Assembly (NCBI GenBank): GCA_020631735.1
Contig: CM036160.1
Location: 111,768,680-111,832,679, forward strand
Length of the DNA stretch: 64,000 nt
From: Saccharum officinarum
Taxonomy: Eukaryota > Streptophyta > Magnoliopsida > Poales > Poaceae
Direction of reading: 5' to 3'
The position numbers and the translations under genes are program-made. Shown one piece after another: positions 1-15,748 of the stretch. Under the pieces are notes generated by a model that did not search any database, was not told the DNA's origin, and saw nothing but the letters and a program-made list of their open reading frames with translations. Position 1 is the stretch's first letter. Every line of letters starts with the position of its first letter.

Positions 1-1240
1 TCCCAATGAAGCACTATCGGGCTGCCGACGAACCGAAAGTTTAACTTTGATGGACTTGCACTTTGAGACACATTTGTATCTATATTCAAATAACGACATG
101 TACATGTAGAACCAAGTGAATTGTACCAAAATTACTATGCAAATGCAGGAACGAGCGCACCTTATAATCAATGGTCGTATCCGATGGTGTCATGTCCTCA
201 TCAGAACACCTCCAACTTCAATAGCTCCTTGAACTCTCTCCCCCTTCCATTTGTAACATGTACTACTATAGACATTTGATCCCTTGTGCTTAGGAACATG
301 ACCAAACACCCTTGATTCCCTTGGTGCTTAGGAACACGACCAAACACCCTCGATCAGATATAGGGCACAGTTTCCTTAACAAGTATAAATTCTAAACCTC
401 CGAGTGTTAAACCTTCAAAGCCAATACGTGACTATAACTTTACTGGTCGGTGGTAGAAACCTCGATATCATAGGATTGGCTCTAGATTGCAAAACTCTTT
501 TGGGTTAAAGGTAAGTTAGAGCACACTAGAAAAAACCTCAAGTATGCATCTTACTAGAGTAGTTTATGGTTTTTCTGGTGGTAGTTTAAATTAAACCGTA
601 TGATTTAAGTTTAGATTTAGGCACCTAATTCAAAACCCCCTCTATTGGGTGCTCACGGCCATGAGATATATCTTTAAACTATCGTACTTGTAGACTCCGT
701 TGTGATGTTTGACTGTTGCACTAAGTTTGTGTTGGACTAATTAAAATGATGTAAACTTAACTGTTTTCCTAAGCAAGAACTTGTACGAGCTATCTGGTGT
801 TCTCATTATCTCATATGCAATTGATCTAGATTCTGCACGTAGTGGATCGCATGGATACTGTGATTCTAGGGACGGCTAGATTAGTTGTATTAAATCGAGT
901 GTGGTCAAAACATGTCCATCTACTTTACACATACAACTTTGGAGACGTGGACGGTACTTTCAGACGACCACACTGTCAAGCTTTGTGTTGATACTGGAGT
1001 ACTGGACATAGGGACATCAAACATTGATTTTCTTAGATGGGACATAGAGTGTTATAGGTATTTATTCAACTAATGGACACTAGTAGATGTCCAACATTTA
1101 TTGTGATTCTAGACATGTGAAGATTTTTGGACATTTGTCCTTTGTCGGATATTCTTATATACATTTTGGTATCAAATCATGAAGATTTCAGATATTTATT
1201 ATGACCAGGTTCCTAGTATTATTTCTGCATCGTTTAGATG
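1..1240. other. AT-rich intergenic DNA, no gene seen
   Basis: I see no exon-like open frame or RNA gene here. The one structure is a direct repeat of about 30 bp at roughly 270-352, where the phrase ttaggaacatgaccaaacac recurs with one change (ttaggaacacgaccaaacac). It looks like a local slippage duplication. Confidence 0.5.
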
Positions 1241-1349
1241 ACAAATACCGCAGGCCTCGCATGCCTATATATACTATCAGCTATCCACTGCTTTCCAAAT
1301 AGCACACCTTCAAGAAAGGCATCATACATGATGGTTTTTCGAAACGGCA

Positions 1350-2150
1350 GTGCTAGCGCCATGTCCGAAACGGACACCTGCAGCTGCATTTCGTTTCCCG
1401 CACGCCTACACTCTGCCCTCGAGCCAGCACGCCCTTGCCGCGCCTGCGTTTCGCGCGCCCACACGGGGCCCGTGCTGCCCGGACGTCGCCCGCGCCGCTA
1501 GACCACGCGCGGGGACCGCTCGTGCCCCCTCCGCCGTTTGTGCCCGCTCGGCGGCGCCCCAATAGCTGCAGTTGGTGACTGCAGAAGGTGGGTCCCGTTG
1601 CAACATGTGTAACACCTGATATACTTTCGAAACGTTCAGATGCAGCGTTTGAAACATACGTCTCAAGGCAGATGAAACACTTGAAACATGCGTTTGAAAC
1701 ATTACACATGAAAAACACTTGAAAACCATTGCAAACATACGCAACATCTAGATAAAACACTTGCAACATATGTGTGAAAACATATGCAACATCCAGATAA
1801 CCACACTTGCAACATGCGTCTGAAAAAACAAATGAAACATTAAAAACAGAAGCTTACAACATACATGTACAACCATTGCAACATATGAAACATCCCGATT
1901 TAGTTTTGCAACATCCGCATGAAATACCTGTAACATACCTATGAAACATCTGGGCCCGACCAGCAACGGCCCAATCTCCTGCACGGCGGTCGGTAAGCGC
2001 GGTGGAGAGGGATGGACGAGGGCGCGGGGGAGGTGGAGAGTGCTACGCCGGGGAGCGGCGTAGTGAGGAGCGGGGACAGGACGCAGAGGAAGGCTGCCGG
2101 GAGCGCCGGCTCGGCTGTCGGTGAGGGCATCGCGGCTGCGGCGTCGCAAC
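1350..2150 (-). repeat. Non-autonomous grass element with TGTTTCA/TGTTGCA repeats
   Basis: A GC-rich block (about 1350-1570) is followed by about 370 bp of diverged short repeats reading gaaacat / gcaacat, which are tgtttca / tgttgca on the minus strand. A second GC-rich block follows (about 1940-2150). The same organisation occurs in opposite orientation at 48.8-50.2 kb and in part at 34.8-36.8 kb, so this is a dispersed family. No terminal repeats or target duplication were identified, so class and exact ends are unknown. The open frames in the GC-rich parts look like composition artefacts. Confidence 0.45.
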
Positions 2151-2305
2151 AAGGCGAGGAGAAAGAGAAATGCGTCTGTTATTTATTTTTAGGAACCATG
2201 AAGAGGAGCAGACCTGGCTGGTCTCGTACGCCCAAATGAGTGTGTTCGGACAGATGGACGCCCTCACCGTATCTTTATCGTTTTAGAAAATCTGCACATG
2301 TCCTC

Positions 2306-2622
2306 ATGGCCTTTGTAATTGTTTTGGCAGTGCTTAACTTTGATCCAGCAATTGCAGAGACGGACTGGTCCACTATAAAGGCTAAGGTCTTCAAGGCTTG
2401 TCATAACATGATCAAGCAGGGACCTGGAGGTTCAGGTAAGCCAACTCAGCTCTCCCCTGTTGTCAATCCTTTATAAAGGAGGACGTCGATGGCTTCTGTG
2501 AGCATCTGAACGACATGGATTAACACTCAAACAGTCCTGAAAAACTAGTCAAGGCCATAAGAGACTGTGGCAAGAATTTCAAATCAACTACAAAACATTG
2601 TGGAAGCAAGTACGATGAATGA
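2306..2622 (+). pseudogene. Relic of a small secreted Cys-containing peptide gene
   Basis: An ATG at 2306 opens a hydrophobic segment (MAFVIVLAVLNF...) ending in an Ala-rich stretch that could be a signal-peptide cleavage region. It is followed by a soluble part with a Cys (KACHNMIKQG). The frame breaks near 2430-2475. In another frame the theme resumes from about 2484 with CEHLNDMD, then an in-frame TAA at about 2522, then a second Cys-bearing stretch (IRDCGKNFKS, KHCGSKYDE) ending at TGA 2620-2622. The spacing recalls small Cys-rich reproductive peptides (ECA1/prolamin-like), but that family assignment is only a guess. A 40-odd-base gap between the halves could be a remnant intron, but it is too short to splice normally. 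I call it broken: it needs both a frame change and a stop read-through. Confidence 0.35.
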
Positions 2623-2861
2623 ATTTGTCTCCTTCACATGACATATTTGTTATTGCTACATCTCTCTTTAAGAGTAGTGTATTAATGCTTTGTACTCCCG
2701 CCGTTGCCAACAGTTGTCATGCCTTCAAGATGACAAAAGGCCACGTGTAATTTCGTGAGGCTGAGGAATATCTCGGGAGAGAATGCATCATTTGATATCC
2801 TGACATGTAAAAGCTCCCTTGTGCTCTTGAAATAATAGTAATAATAATTGATTCAAACCAT

Positions 2862-2939
2862 TGGCCGGACTACTACCTTCTTGGTCAAAATATTTAAGGA
2901 AATAATAGGGCCGGACTACTACCTTCTTGGTCAAAATAT
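2862..2939. repeat. Short direct duplication
   Basis: The phrase ggccggactactaccttctt plus the following ggtcaaaatat occurs twice, at about 2862 and 2909, separated by about 16 bp. This is a local tandem duplication with no gene nearby. Confidence 0.7.
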
Positions 2940-2945
2940 CTGAGG

Positions 2946-3329
2946 GGCCGTTTGCATCCTTTTATTTTTTAAATTGCACGGTCTTTTATTTTTAAGGAAT
3001 TGAAACCTTAATAAATTAGGTTATTTAGCTTGAAATTTGACATTCCACAACTTTCTTAAGTTTACATTTAAGCCTATCTCAAATTCATAGGGTGAAAAAT
3101 AAAAATTGATTCTATACATCACCATGCTATGTTTCTACTTCAATTTATAGCACGCTCTTCAACTCGCTTTTCTAGAGTAGAAATACAATATATAACTATA
3201 TAAGTATCTCCCTTTTGGCTAACAATAATATGCAAATATATTCCATATGTAACCATATTAGCTTAATTAATCTATACCTAAAATTATAATTATTAGAATG
3301 AATTCAATTCCAAGGATCCAAACAGGGCC
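2946..3329. mobile_element. MITE-like AT-rich element
   Basis: An AT-rich segment of about 385 bp is bounded by near-complementary ends: ggccgtttgcatcc at the left and ggatccaaacagggcc at the right. This is the usual look of a small non-autonomous DNA transposon in grasses. There is no coding capacity. The target duplication is not clear. Confidence 0.45.
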
Positions 3330-3686
3330 AAAGGTTAACCATAATTATAGAAAAGACTATGAATACTTATGACACAAAATAGGTATAATATGAAAAACAT
3401 TTTCTTCGTATAAACATTTATAGATGCGAAAGAACATGACAGAAGCACATGAGCTGGTCACAGATTTCGGGCACAGACATCATGATTATTGCGTAGATTC
3501 AACCATCACCAGTTCACCACCCAAATAGATAACTTTATCAGTAGCACAAAAGGGTTAATTGAGGTCCTGATTAGCACTCAGGTACAATGCATATAAGGTG
3601 AGCAGTTCCCTTTGGCAACAAGCACAGGCACTTCTACCAAATTATCTATACTGTTTCAGGACAAGACGCCATGGCTGTATTGAGCC

Positions 3687-7403
<3,717 letters not shown>

Positions 7404-9454
7404 GCTCGCCGCTCCGCGTCTTGCCCCTGCTTCTGCTCTCTCTCTCTCTCTCGTCGCGTTGGTTCGCACAGAATGGACGACTCTCGTCTCTCCCGTCTTC
7501 CCCGGTAGCTTGTAACCTTTGGGCTTTATTTCGGAGGTTTGGGCTTACGGGGAAGCCCAATGACATCTAAGGGCGCGTGGGTGTCGAAGCCCACCTGCGT
7601 GAGGCCTGTAACATTCCAGACGTTAAAAACAACTAAAACTTGGTCATGAGCATCATCATGCATAATCACCAAACATTGTTACATAAATGCGCCATATGTT
7701 TTAAGTATAGTACTCATATATTTCATATGTTGCACGGTAATGTTTCATTGAGAGCATGTTCATTACAATGTTTCATATATACCTATAGGGTGTTTCACAT
7801 ATTGCATGTGCCATGTTTCACATATTGCAGTATAGTGTTTCATAGGTTGTTTATAATATGTTGCATATGTTTCATATACCATGTTTCCCATGTTTCATGA
7901 AATGTTAATAATAATACTAATTAGGGTTCTTTGTCGATTTATATATAGAGTATGGCTTAAACAAATAAAAATTGGTTAGAATAAACTTTGTAGTACTAAA
8001 TGTATGCTTTCTTATGAAATAAAAGTTTAATGATATTGGTAAGTCAAATAAGTTTAAAGTGGAGCTCAAAGATTGAATCCTATAGCTAATTCCTATACTT
8101 GGTCTTTTTGTCGTGTTGTGATTAGTTATAAAGATTCAAAAAAAATTGGTTTTTATTAAATGAATTTTCATATATAAAATATGGCCAACTTTTGTTTTAT
8201 TGTTTGGTCTCATACTTGAGATATGTTACTGTGTAATTAGTTGTGATGTTTGAGTAATGCTTGCTCATAAAATAATTCCTAAAGTTAGCTAATCATGCAG
8301 TTTGCAACTCTGTTAACTGAATGTATAGTTACAGTTTCAAAGTACCTTGCTTCTCCGTTCTAAAACTTAAAAACTGTCAAGATTTTGGGGGTGGCTTCTT
8401 TAAGCAATCTTGGAGAGCTCAGATCAGTGAGGAATGTTGCTTAAGGATGCTCATCAGGTTCTTTTGCAAAATCAGGAGAAAAGGAGGGTTGGAGATGGGG
8501 GTTTCAGTCGGAACAGTGCTGGTCGAGAGAGCAGCAGACTGTCTGCTTCACCGCCGACCGACCGCCGCCCTCGCCTCATCGCTTCACGCGCGCACGACAC
8601 GCACCTGCTTCGCCAACAGCATCGCAAGCAGCAGCTGTTCAGCCTAGATGCTTCGCCCGTGCCCTTAAGTCACCGAGCTGGCTATCGTGCTCTCTTTCTT
8701 CTTCCCCGCCAACGTTGGGTACATCCTCTCCGTCGACGCAATGGGTCGCACTCGCTGCACCCTGCCCAATTCTTCTTGGCCGCAGCCTATCCTCATCTTT
8801 GCCTACTGAAAGCCCAAGTTTGGTTTTGGTAATTAATGACAACAAGTTGCTAATGCCATGTGTTAAGTGTTTTGAGTTAGGCATAAGCAACACATGTGAT
8901 GAAGGTGTGCGTGGCAAGGAGTGATGGCCACAAGATCACAAAGAAATGGTGCATGGACATAAAATGACGATCATGGTGGAGATGCACATAATATGAAGGA
9001 CGTGATGATCAAGTGGAGGAGAATGATCTAAGAGCGCAAGGCAAAGGTATAACCATAGGGTTTTCCTTTTGCCGGTCTAAGATGAGTAGAGAAGTGATTG
9101 ACCGGGTTTAGGATACATAGCCGACTATCAAGAGGGGCAATCACGGTTAGCTCGGGAATCAAGTGCCACTAGATCATTGTCTTGAGCATATGCATTAGGA
9201 TCTAGTTGAGAGCTAACATAACGCCTTGGAAAATGTTTGTGAAATGCTAACACACATGCACATGGTGGTGTACACTTGGTGGTGTTAGCACATTCGCGAA
9301 GGCGGTGGAGTTTAAGCGGTAGAGAGGGGTTTGGGTTCCTCTCTCCCTCCCGCCGAGCTTGCGAAGCGGGATTCGGCGCTTTTTGGGGAAGTGAAACGCC
9401 TATTTTCTACTGCGCCGAAAGTCGGAAAAGAAACGGAGGCGAACGGAGGTCACT

Positions 9455-9900
9455 GCGTTGACCGGACGCTGCACCGGACGCGGTCCCGGGTTGACCGGAC
9501 GCGTCCGGTCAGTTCAACGCGGCGCGAGCGCTAGGGTTTGTGACCGGACGCTGGTCTGGCCTGACCAGCGGGTCCGGTCAGTTCAACTGGGCGTAAAAGA
9601 AAAGCGCGCGACCGGCGCGTCCGGTCCCTCACGGAACCGGAGCGTCCGGTCAAGCGTCCAGAGAGGCCGAGCGCAGCGTAGCGCCGATCGGACGCGGGGC
9701 ACGTCCGGTCACGTGCGATCGGACGTGTCCGGTCGCAGCTGGAGCTTACTGGAACGCGACCGGACGCTGGCACTGTCGCGTCCGGTCACTCGGTTGAGCG
9801 CGTCCGGTCAGGGCAACGGCTAGTTCTGACGCGCACTGTTCACGTTTGTCGTGTAGTGACCGGACGCGTCCGGTCACCCTGACCGGAGCGTCCGGTCAGC
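9455..9900. repeat. CpG-rich array of GACCGGACGCGTCCGGTC palindromes
   Basis: About 450 bp is packed with variants of gaccggacg / cgtccggtc. Some form near-perfect palindromes such as ttgaccggacgcgtccggtc. The block sits just upstream of the TATA box of the enclosing LTR, where an LTR enhancer (U3) is expected. The CpG density makes it a likely target for cytosine methylation. Confidence 0.75.
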
Positions 9901-9948
9901 GCGATTTCCGCTGCGTCGTCCGTAACGGCTAGCTGCGTACCCCTTCGT

Positions 9949-9956
9949 TATAAATA
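9949..9956 (+). promoter_or_regulatory. LTR TATA box
   Basis: TATAAATA in the context cgttataaatagagg lies downstream of the GC-rich array and upstream of a region with no long open frame. This matches the U3/R boundary expected in an LTR promoter. Confidence 0.5.
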
Positions 9957-10764
9957 GAGGATGTCCGGGGTTTGAGGATAACTCTTGCACATTTTGAGAC
10001 CTAGAGACATCCTTTGAGCTAGAGAACAACCCCTCCACTCATCTCTTTGATTGATTGCACATCTTGAGTGAGATTGAGTGAGATTCAAGTGCATTGCTTG
10101 AGAGTTGCATTCTAGAGGCACTTGAGCTTCGAGTTGCTGCGGATTTCTTGTTACTCTTCCGTGTTTCCCGACACGGTAGACGGCTTGGAGCAGCGGAGGT
10201 GATTGAGCTCACAATTGGAGATTGTTGGAGCCTTCACCAAGTGTTGTAAGGGGTTCTTGATCCTTCCCCGCGGGAGTTCGCGAATTGGATACTCTAGTGG
10301 AGCTCGTGGCTTGGAGGATCCCCATCTTATGTGCGGTTGTGCGGTGCCCGCCGAGGGCTCGACTCTTGATAGTCGATTAGCTCGCGAACCGACAAGTGGG
10401 TGCATCGCCACAACGAGGAGTAGCTTGCCGGGAAGCAAGTGAACCTCGGTAAAAATCTTGTGTCATCCCTTTGCCGAGGATTTCTCTTGTGTGATTGATT
10501 GATTGGTACTTCTCATCTCTACACGGCGGTATAATCACTCGAAGCTCTTCTCTCATTTTACATCTTGTGTTCTAGCTTGTTGTTGTTGTTGTGTTTAGTG
10601 AATAGCCTTGTACTAGACTTGTGTAGGTGGCTTGCTTAATTAGTTAGAGCTAGTGCTTTTTGCTCCGCCACCTTTTGTACTAACTTGTGGTTAAGTAATT
10701 CTTGTAGAAGTTTTAATTAGGCTATTCACCCCCCCTCTAGCCATTTGAGCGGAGCATCGCAGCT

Positions 10765-10895
10765 GCCCCTGCGTCACCGCTGCTGCTGCTGCTTCGCTGC
10801 CGCTGCTCCTGCGTCACCGCTGCTACTGCTACGTCGCTGCCGCTGCTCTTGCGTCGCTGCTACTGCTGCTGCGCCGCTGCCGCTGCTGCTATGCT
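10765..10895. repeat. Imperfect GCT/CTG trinucleotide repeat
   Basis: About 130 bp of interrupted gctgctgct with gtcgct and gcgtca interruptions. It lies in the older LTR immediately after the nested LTR. The Ala/Ser-rich open frames across it are composition artefacts. Confidence 0.7.
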
Positions 10896-12748
10896 GCAGC
10901 TCGTCGCCGGTGCCGCGTGGTCAGGCCACCTCGGCCGGCCGTGAGCCAAGTCGAACGGCTCCGCGAGTGCGCAAGCAGGCCCTGGCACTCCGCCGCCCCT
11001 CCTCCTCGCCGCCGGTGAGCCGCAGGCCGGCCGGAGTTTGCCACTTCCCGGCGCTCGTCTGCTCTCTGTACTGAAGATGAAGAGAAGGACGTCGGAATCA
11101 AATTCAAAGAAAGGGAAGGGTTCTAATGCGAATTCTAGACTCATATGAATAGTATTGTTAGGACTTGTTTGCTCGGTTCAATTAAAGTTTCTTATAGGGA
11201 CCTAACTGTAAAGTCGTGACTCAGATGAATAGTGCCGCATAGTGCAGCTTTTCTTTTTCTTTTTTTCTTTTATACATAATCATGGCTGAAACTTTGAAAA
11301 TTAACATCTCATGCTAGGAAATTTGTAAAATAGCAAATAAGGACTTTTTGGAATCCTTGTGAAATTGTCTATGCAGTGGATCTATAATATGTCATGTTTT
11401 AGTTTAATGTTTTTGCTGTAAAAATGGATTTTTCAGATTAGGTTTTTTAATACTAGTGGTATTTGTCTTTTTCATAACTGTAGTTGTAGGGCTCCAAATG
11501 AAGTGAAATTTTTGTGGCATGCTACTCCGGTGATGTTTAATGTGTGGTAAAAATTTCATGAATTTTGGTGATAGTATGAGTGAGTTATTGATTCATCTTG
11601 CTCTCACATGAATTCTTGTATTAGCAATTTTTCTTTTTCATAGAGATTAATATACGTGTCCAAATGGCTTGAAAATTGGATAGTAGACTATTGGGAGCAT
11701 ATGTAGGCCACTGTGATTTTGGTAGAATTTATTGTGCACTTTTGTTAGGTGTTCACAATTCCACCTAATTATCTAAATAAATTAAGAAATGCATTAAAAA
11801 ATTTATTTAGGAATGGACACTATATTTTCTGGTGTTAATTAGTCATGTGTGACATGTTGGCAAAGTTGGTTTTGTCCAATTATATGTTTGCAATTGAAGT
11901 TAATAATTATTTCTTGCAAATGAGGTTTCTGGACAGATCTATGAACTTAGCAAAGTTCTTCATGATAATGTGTTTTGTTGTGAAACTTGTTTATACAAAA
12001 GTTGTAGATAATTTATGTATCTAGCTGGTATTAAAATTTGTTGGCATTTGGCCATGTGGTTTAGGAGTTATAGCTGTTTAAAGTTAGGTTACAGAATTGC
12101 TTGTTCTCTGTCTTGTTAGACCAGTTTCTGTTTTTGTGTAAATTCGATATGTTAAACTTTGGAATCATGCTGTGATGATTATAAATGAAATGTAGAGAAT
12201 TTTATAATCTTTCCATAATGTCTTCTTGCAAGTCATTTGGATTTATAAAACTCCAGATATGATTGATTTATGAAGCTACTGTTTGCAAGTCTAGAAATTG
12301 GCATATTCCAATGATCGTTGTTGCTTCATCTTGACTTGCTTTGCATGTTGCTAAATGTGATTCATGTCCTTGGTGATGAAGTTAGTACACCTAAGACTTT
12401 GTAAATCTTGTGTCATGTTTGGTATTGCTTTCCTTGCTATCTTAGCATGATAGGTCGTGTAGTGTTTAATTAAGCAATGTGAAGTGCTTATGTGTATTTA
12501 GATAACCTTGTACTTGCCTTGTTTAGTGTGTGATGCATCATCCATTGTATTTCCATATATTCATACACTTGCATATTGCATGTCATCTAGGTACGCTAGA
12601 TGCACCACGTGAAGGACAAGATGTTGGAGCCTAATCCGAAGATGGTGTTTGGTGGACCTATCCCGAAGATAGAAGGACGGGACAAGTGCTAGAATGGGAG
12701 GTGCTCGCCAAGCGAGTGTCATCTGACAACTACTGACTTGTGTCGGAT

Positions 12749-15743
12749 CCCAGGCAAGCCCCGGAGCATTATAAGCCTCCTACTTTTAAAGCAATTAATT
12801 CTATACATGTTATAAGTATTGTTGCATTAAGTGGTAGGAGTTGGTTGGAAACCCTTGCTGCATTATATCACTCTTTATCCAGATATATGAATACTTGAAT
12901 CCTACATAGACTAGGATCGAGTAGATGCTTAGCCTTGCTTTAAGCGGTAGAAGTCAGGTGATTTTCTGTCACCTGCGAGATGTAGGGATATTCATATATG
13001 GCACGGTTGGCTATATTTGCTATCGTGGAATGGAACCATGTGTTAATAAAATGAAATGAGACCGGACGGGATGACGATAGTGAAGCAACAAATCATGGAG
13101 GTCTTGGGTGTGGATCTATCCCCGTCTGAGTCGTTTAAGGACCGATTCGCTGTACGTCCTTGAGTCATGTTGAACGCAGTCTAACACTTAGTTGGCCGGA
13201 TAAGTCGTTCCGACCGCGAAGCCGAGTAATACAGTTCAGGCCGGGAATCGAATGGTAGGTTGCATCTTGGAGGAGAGAAAGGATGTGCTTGGGGACATTG
13301 ACGTGAGACCAAGGGGGGGTTAGAGTCCCTATCATCTGGCAGAGTGTCGCCCTTGGGGACGCGACATCAGTCGGACCCGCGGTTCCTGAACTGTACCAAA
13401 GGTGACCTGAGCAGTCCTCGCTAGGCGTGACTCGATGAGTGTTAGAAATACCCCTCCAGCTGGATAGGAACTCAATTCGAATCGCCGTCGTTCCCGGTTA
13501 GTGAGCACTTGACTTGAGCAGCGGCAACGTAGATTCCATTAAATTGAACGGATGGTTAATTGAATAACGATGGAAAGGTTGCCTCAATTTATACCTGCTA
13601 TGGTTAATATTGTTTGCTCCTAATAAAGTGAGTGCTCTAGTACAGGTTCTAATATAGAGGATAGGTTAATGATAATTAACTTGATGCTTAAGCATTAATG
13701 ATTACTTATCCATATTAAGCTTTTATGCAAAATATGTCAAGCTAGCCCACTTTATATCAGCCTTGCATGATCCTTGGTGTCACTTTATTTCTGGTTTACG
13801 ACGGGTAAGTCTAGCTGAGTACATTGTCGTACTCAGGGTTTTATCCCCACTTGTTGCAGGTTGTGATGTATCTTGGCGACTGCAAGAGTTGGTTGGCTCC
13901 TGCCTTAGTGGCGGAGTGTGATCATAGGCATGATCCTTCTGAGTTATCTTCTCTCTAATGCTTTTGTTGGAAGTTGACCTTGGTACTGGCATGTATTTGA
14001 AATAAGGGTGTTGTTAGTTTCAAATTACTTTGCTTCCGCTACTTTTGAACTTAAGTTGTAATAACTACGTTGAACTCCGATGTATATTGAATTACTTGTG
14101 AAAAGGTTGTAACATGTGACTTGTTATGTTGAATCACTACGATCTTGGCTGGTATGTTGGTTGGTTTGAAATCCCTCGTGATTTCATTGGACTACCGGAG
14201 TTATATGGGCTCAAGTGCGAGAATTTGATCACTTCGGTGATTGTTTTTGTACTTGTGCTCTTATAATTTGGACGGTTCCGTTACACTAATCTTCTCTACA
14301 ACGCAGGCAAGCCCCGGACATACAACCACTCTTCTATTTTATAAATGTTTTATTACACCTTAAATCTATGTATTGTGCATTATGTTAGTAGGAGTTGGTT
14401 GATACCGTTGTTGCATGATTGCCTTGATCTACACTTATATCTAGATGATATCCCACTAGTATGTGTAAGTCGATCTCTTATGCTTAGTAATGCTTATACT
14501 TCGGTAGAAGTCGAATGGTGGTTTCATTGTTCGCGAGAAACAGGTTTACCTTTTCTTCTCCTGACCTAACGACGGGTCATGAGAGCATATGAATATGAAT
14601 ATGGTAATATTAAGCTGAGACCGGACGAGTAACTTGCATTGGGAAAGGAGTCTCAATGTAGTGTTTTTGCATGTGTTGATTAAGTACCGTACCGTTGATT
14701 GAATTATGTGCGTCGAGACTTTGCAACTGGCCGCATGCTCCGGTAAGCCTAAGACCTCGGTAATTCTATCATGTGAAAGGGCCGACCGCGCACTGGGAGT
14801 GGAGGAATGGCGAGAGTAGTGTGTACCCTCGTAGCCAAGGGCTGGATTGGAGGTGTACTGTACTCTCGGATGGCGCTGGACTCGGTCACGTTTTGGAGGA
14901 TCCGGGTGAAGGTTGATATATGTGGGTTAGAGTCCGGCATATATCGTGTGGTTAGGGATCCCCAGCTGGGTATAATCGGTTTGAATCGTCGTTGCTCCTC
15001 GGTTATGGAGACTCGATTCTCTGTTCATCATCGTAGTTAACAATGGAACATGGTGACCATAGAAAGAAAATGAAGAGATGGAAATGAGATGTGATGCTTA
15101 ATGCAAGTGATTGAGATAAATCATAGAACATGTGCAAAATTGTACAATGAGTTTCACTAAAATTGATGTTAAAGCTTGAACTAAAATATTGAAAGTAAGG
15201 ATCCACTTATAGTAAAGCTTTTCTGCAAAACTCTTCTTTTCTAGCTCTACTATTTCCCTTAAGCCACTATATCTTTGGAGTCTTTTTCTTTCGTCGGGTA
15301 AGTCTTGCGAAGTACCCTCATGTACTCAGGGTTTGTTAACCCCTGTTGCAGGTGCTGACTGGTGCTGCTAATTAGGTCATGTCGGTGGGCTCGACGTGAT
15401 CTGGTTGTCCTCTCCTGACTTAGGTGTTCTACCTAAGTTGTCTTCTGTAGTTCTACTCAGACTCTCGCAATTAAAGTTAAGTTGTAAAAGTAACTTGTTT
15501 TTGGTATGTAAAATACTGTTTTAAGTTCTTCCGCACTCTGATGTAAAGTTTTATAGCAAATGCTGTAATGTTATAGTTACTCCTTTGTTGATCCTTTGTG
15601 AGTTGTAAATTGTGGATGATTCGGGTTTCCTGAGGACACCCGACAGACTTTTTAAGTTATATGGAACACATGCATAGTTGTCAGAGGTCGTTGAGACAAT
15701 GACAGGTGCATGTGGGCCATATAATTTAGGAGGTTTTGCCATA
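12749..15743 (+). repeat. Direct repeat pair: 3' parts of the two LTRs
   Basis: Segments of about 1.5 kb at 12749-14285 and about 14300-15743 share an ordered series of phrases: ggcaagccccgga, gtaggagttggttg, ggtagaagtc, gagaccggacg, a gggtaagtct...gtactcagggttt block and a gttgcaggt block. Between these, similarity is patchy. They are read here as the 3' ends of the 5' and 3' LTRs of one decayed element. Confidence 0.55.
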
Positions 15744-15748
15744 AGGCC

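Larger units (their letters stand above)
8807..10743 (+). mobile_element. Nested solo LTR, Ty1/copia SIRE/Maximus-like
   Basis: A 1.94-kb segment starts TGAAAGCCCAAGTTTGGTTT and ends with ggctattcacccccc...tctagcca. Both phrases are typical of SIRE/Maximus-type copia LTRs in grasses. It contains a CpG-rich palindrome array (9455-9900), a TATA box (9949-9956) and long transcribed-leader-like sequence. No internal coding region follows. I could not find a matching 5-bp target duplication (cctac on the left, tttga on the right), so it may be truncated or may come from inter-element recombination. Confidence 0.55.
7607..15743 (+). mobile_element. LTR retrotransposon remnant (long LTR plus partial second LTR), TSD AGGCC
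   Basis: The element begins TGTAACATTCC at 7607 and is flanked by a 5-bp duplication, aggcc, at 7602-7606 and 15744-15748. A first LTR appears to run from TGTAAC (7607) to GTTACA at 14285. From about 14300 a diverged copy of the LTR's last 1.4 kb follows directly, starting at the shared phrase ggcaagccccgga, and ends in a degraded terminus at 15743. No gag or pol coding was found between them, so the internal region is essentially gone. The style (long LTR, gtactcagggttt... gttgcaggt near the end) is like Ty3/gypsy Del/Tekay LTRs, which is a memory-based lineage guess. A second LTR is nested at 8807-10743. Confidence 0.6.

Noticed and set aside
9276..9823. Arg-rich frames across the palindromic array
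   Set aside because: They arise from gaccggacg repeats in an LTR; not coding.
9455..9900. CRISPR-like array
   Set aside because: Short palindromic repeats without uniform spacers, in a plant LTR; not a CRISPR locus.
10745..11074. Ala/Cys/Ser-rich frame
   Set aside because: It is translation of an imperfect GCT repeat.
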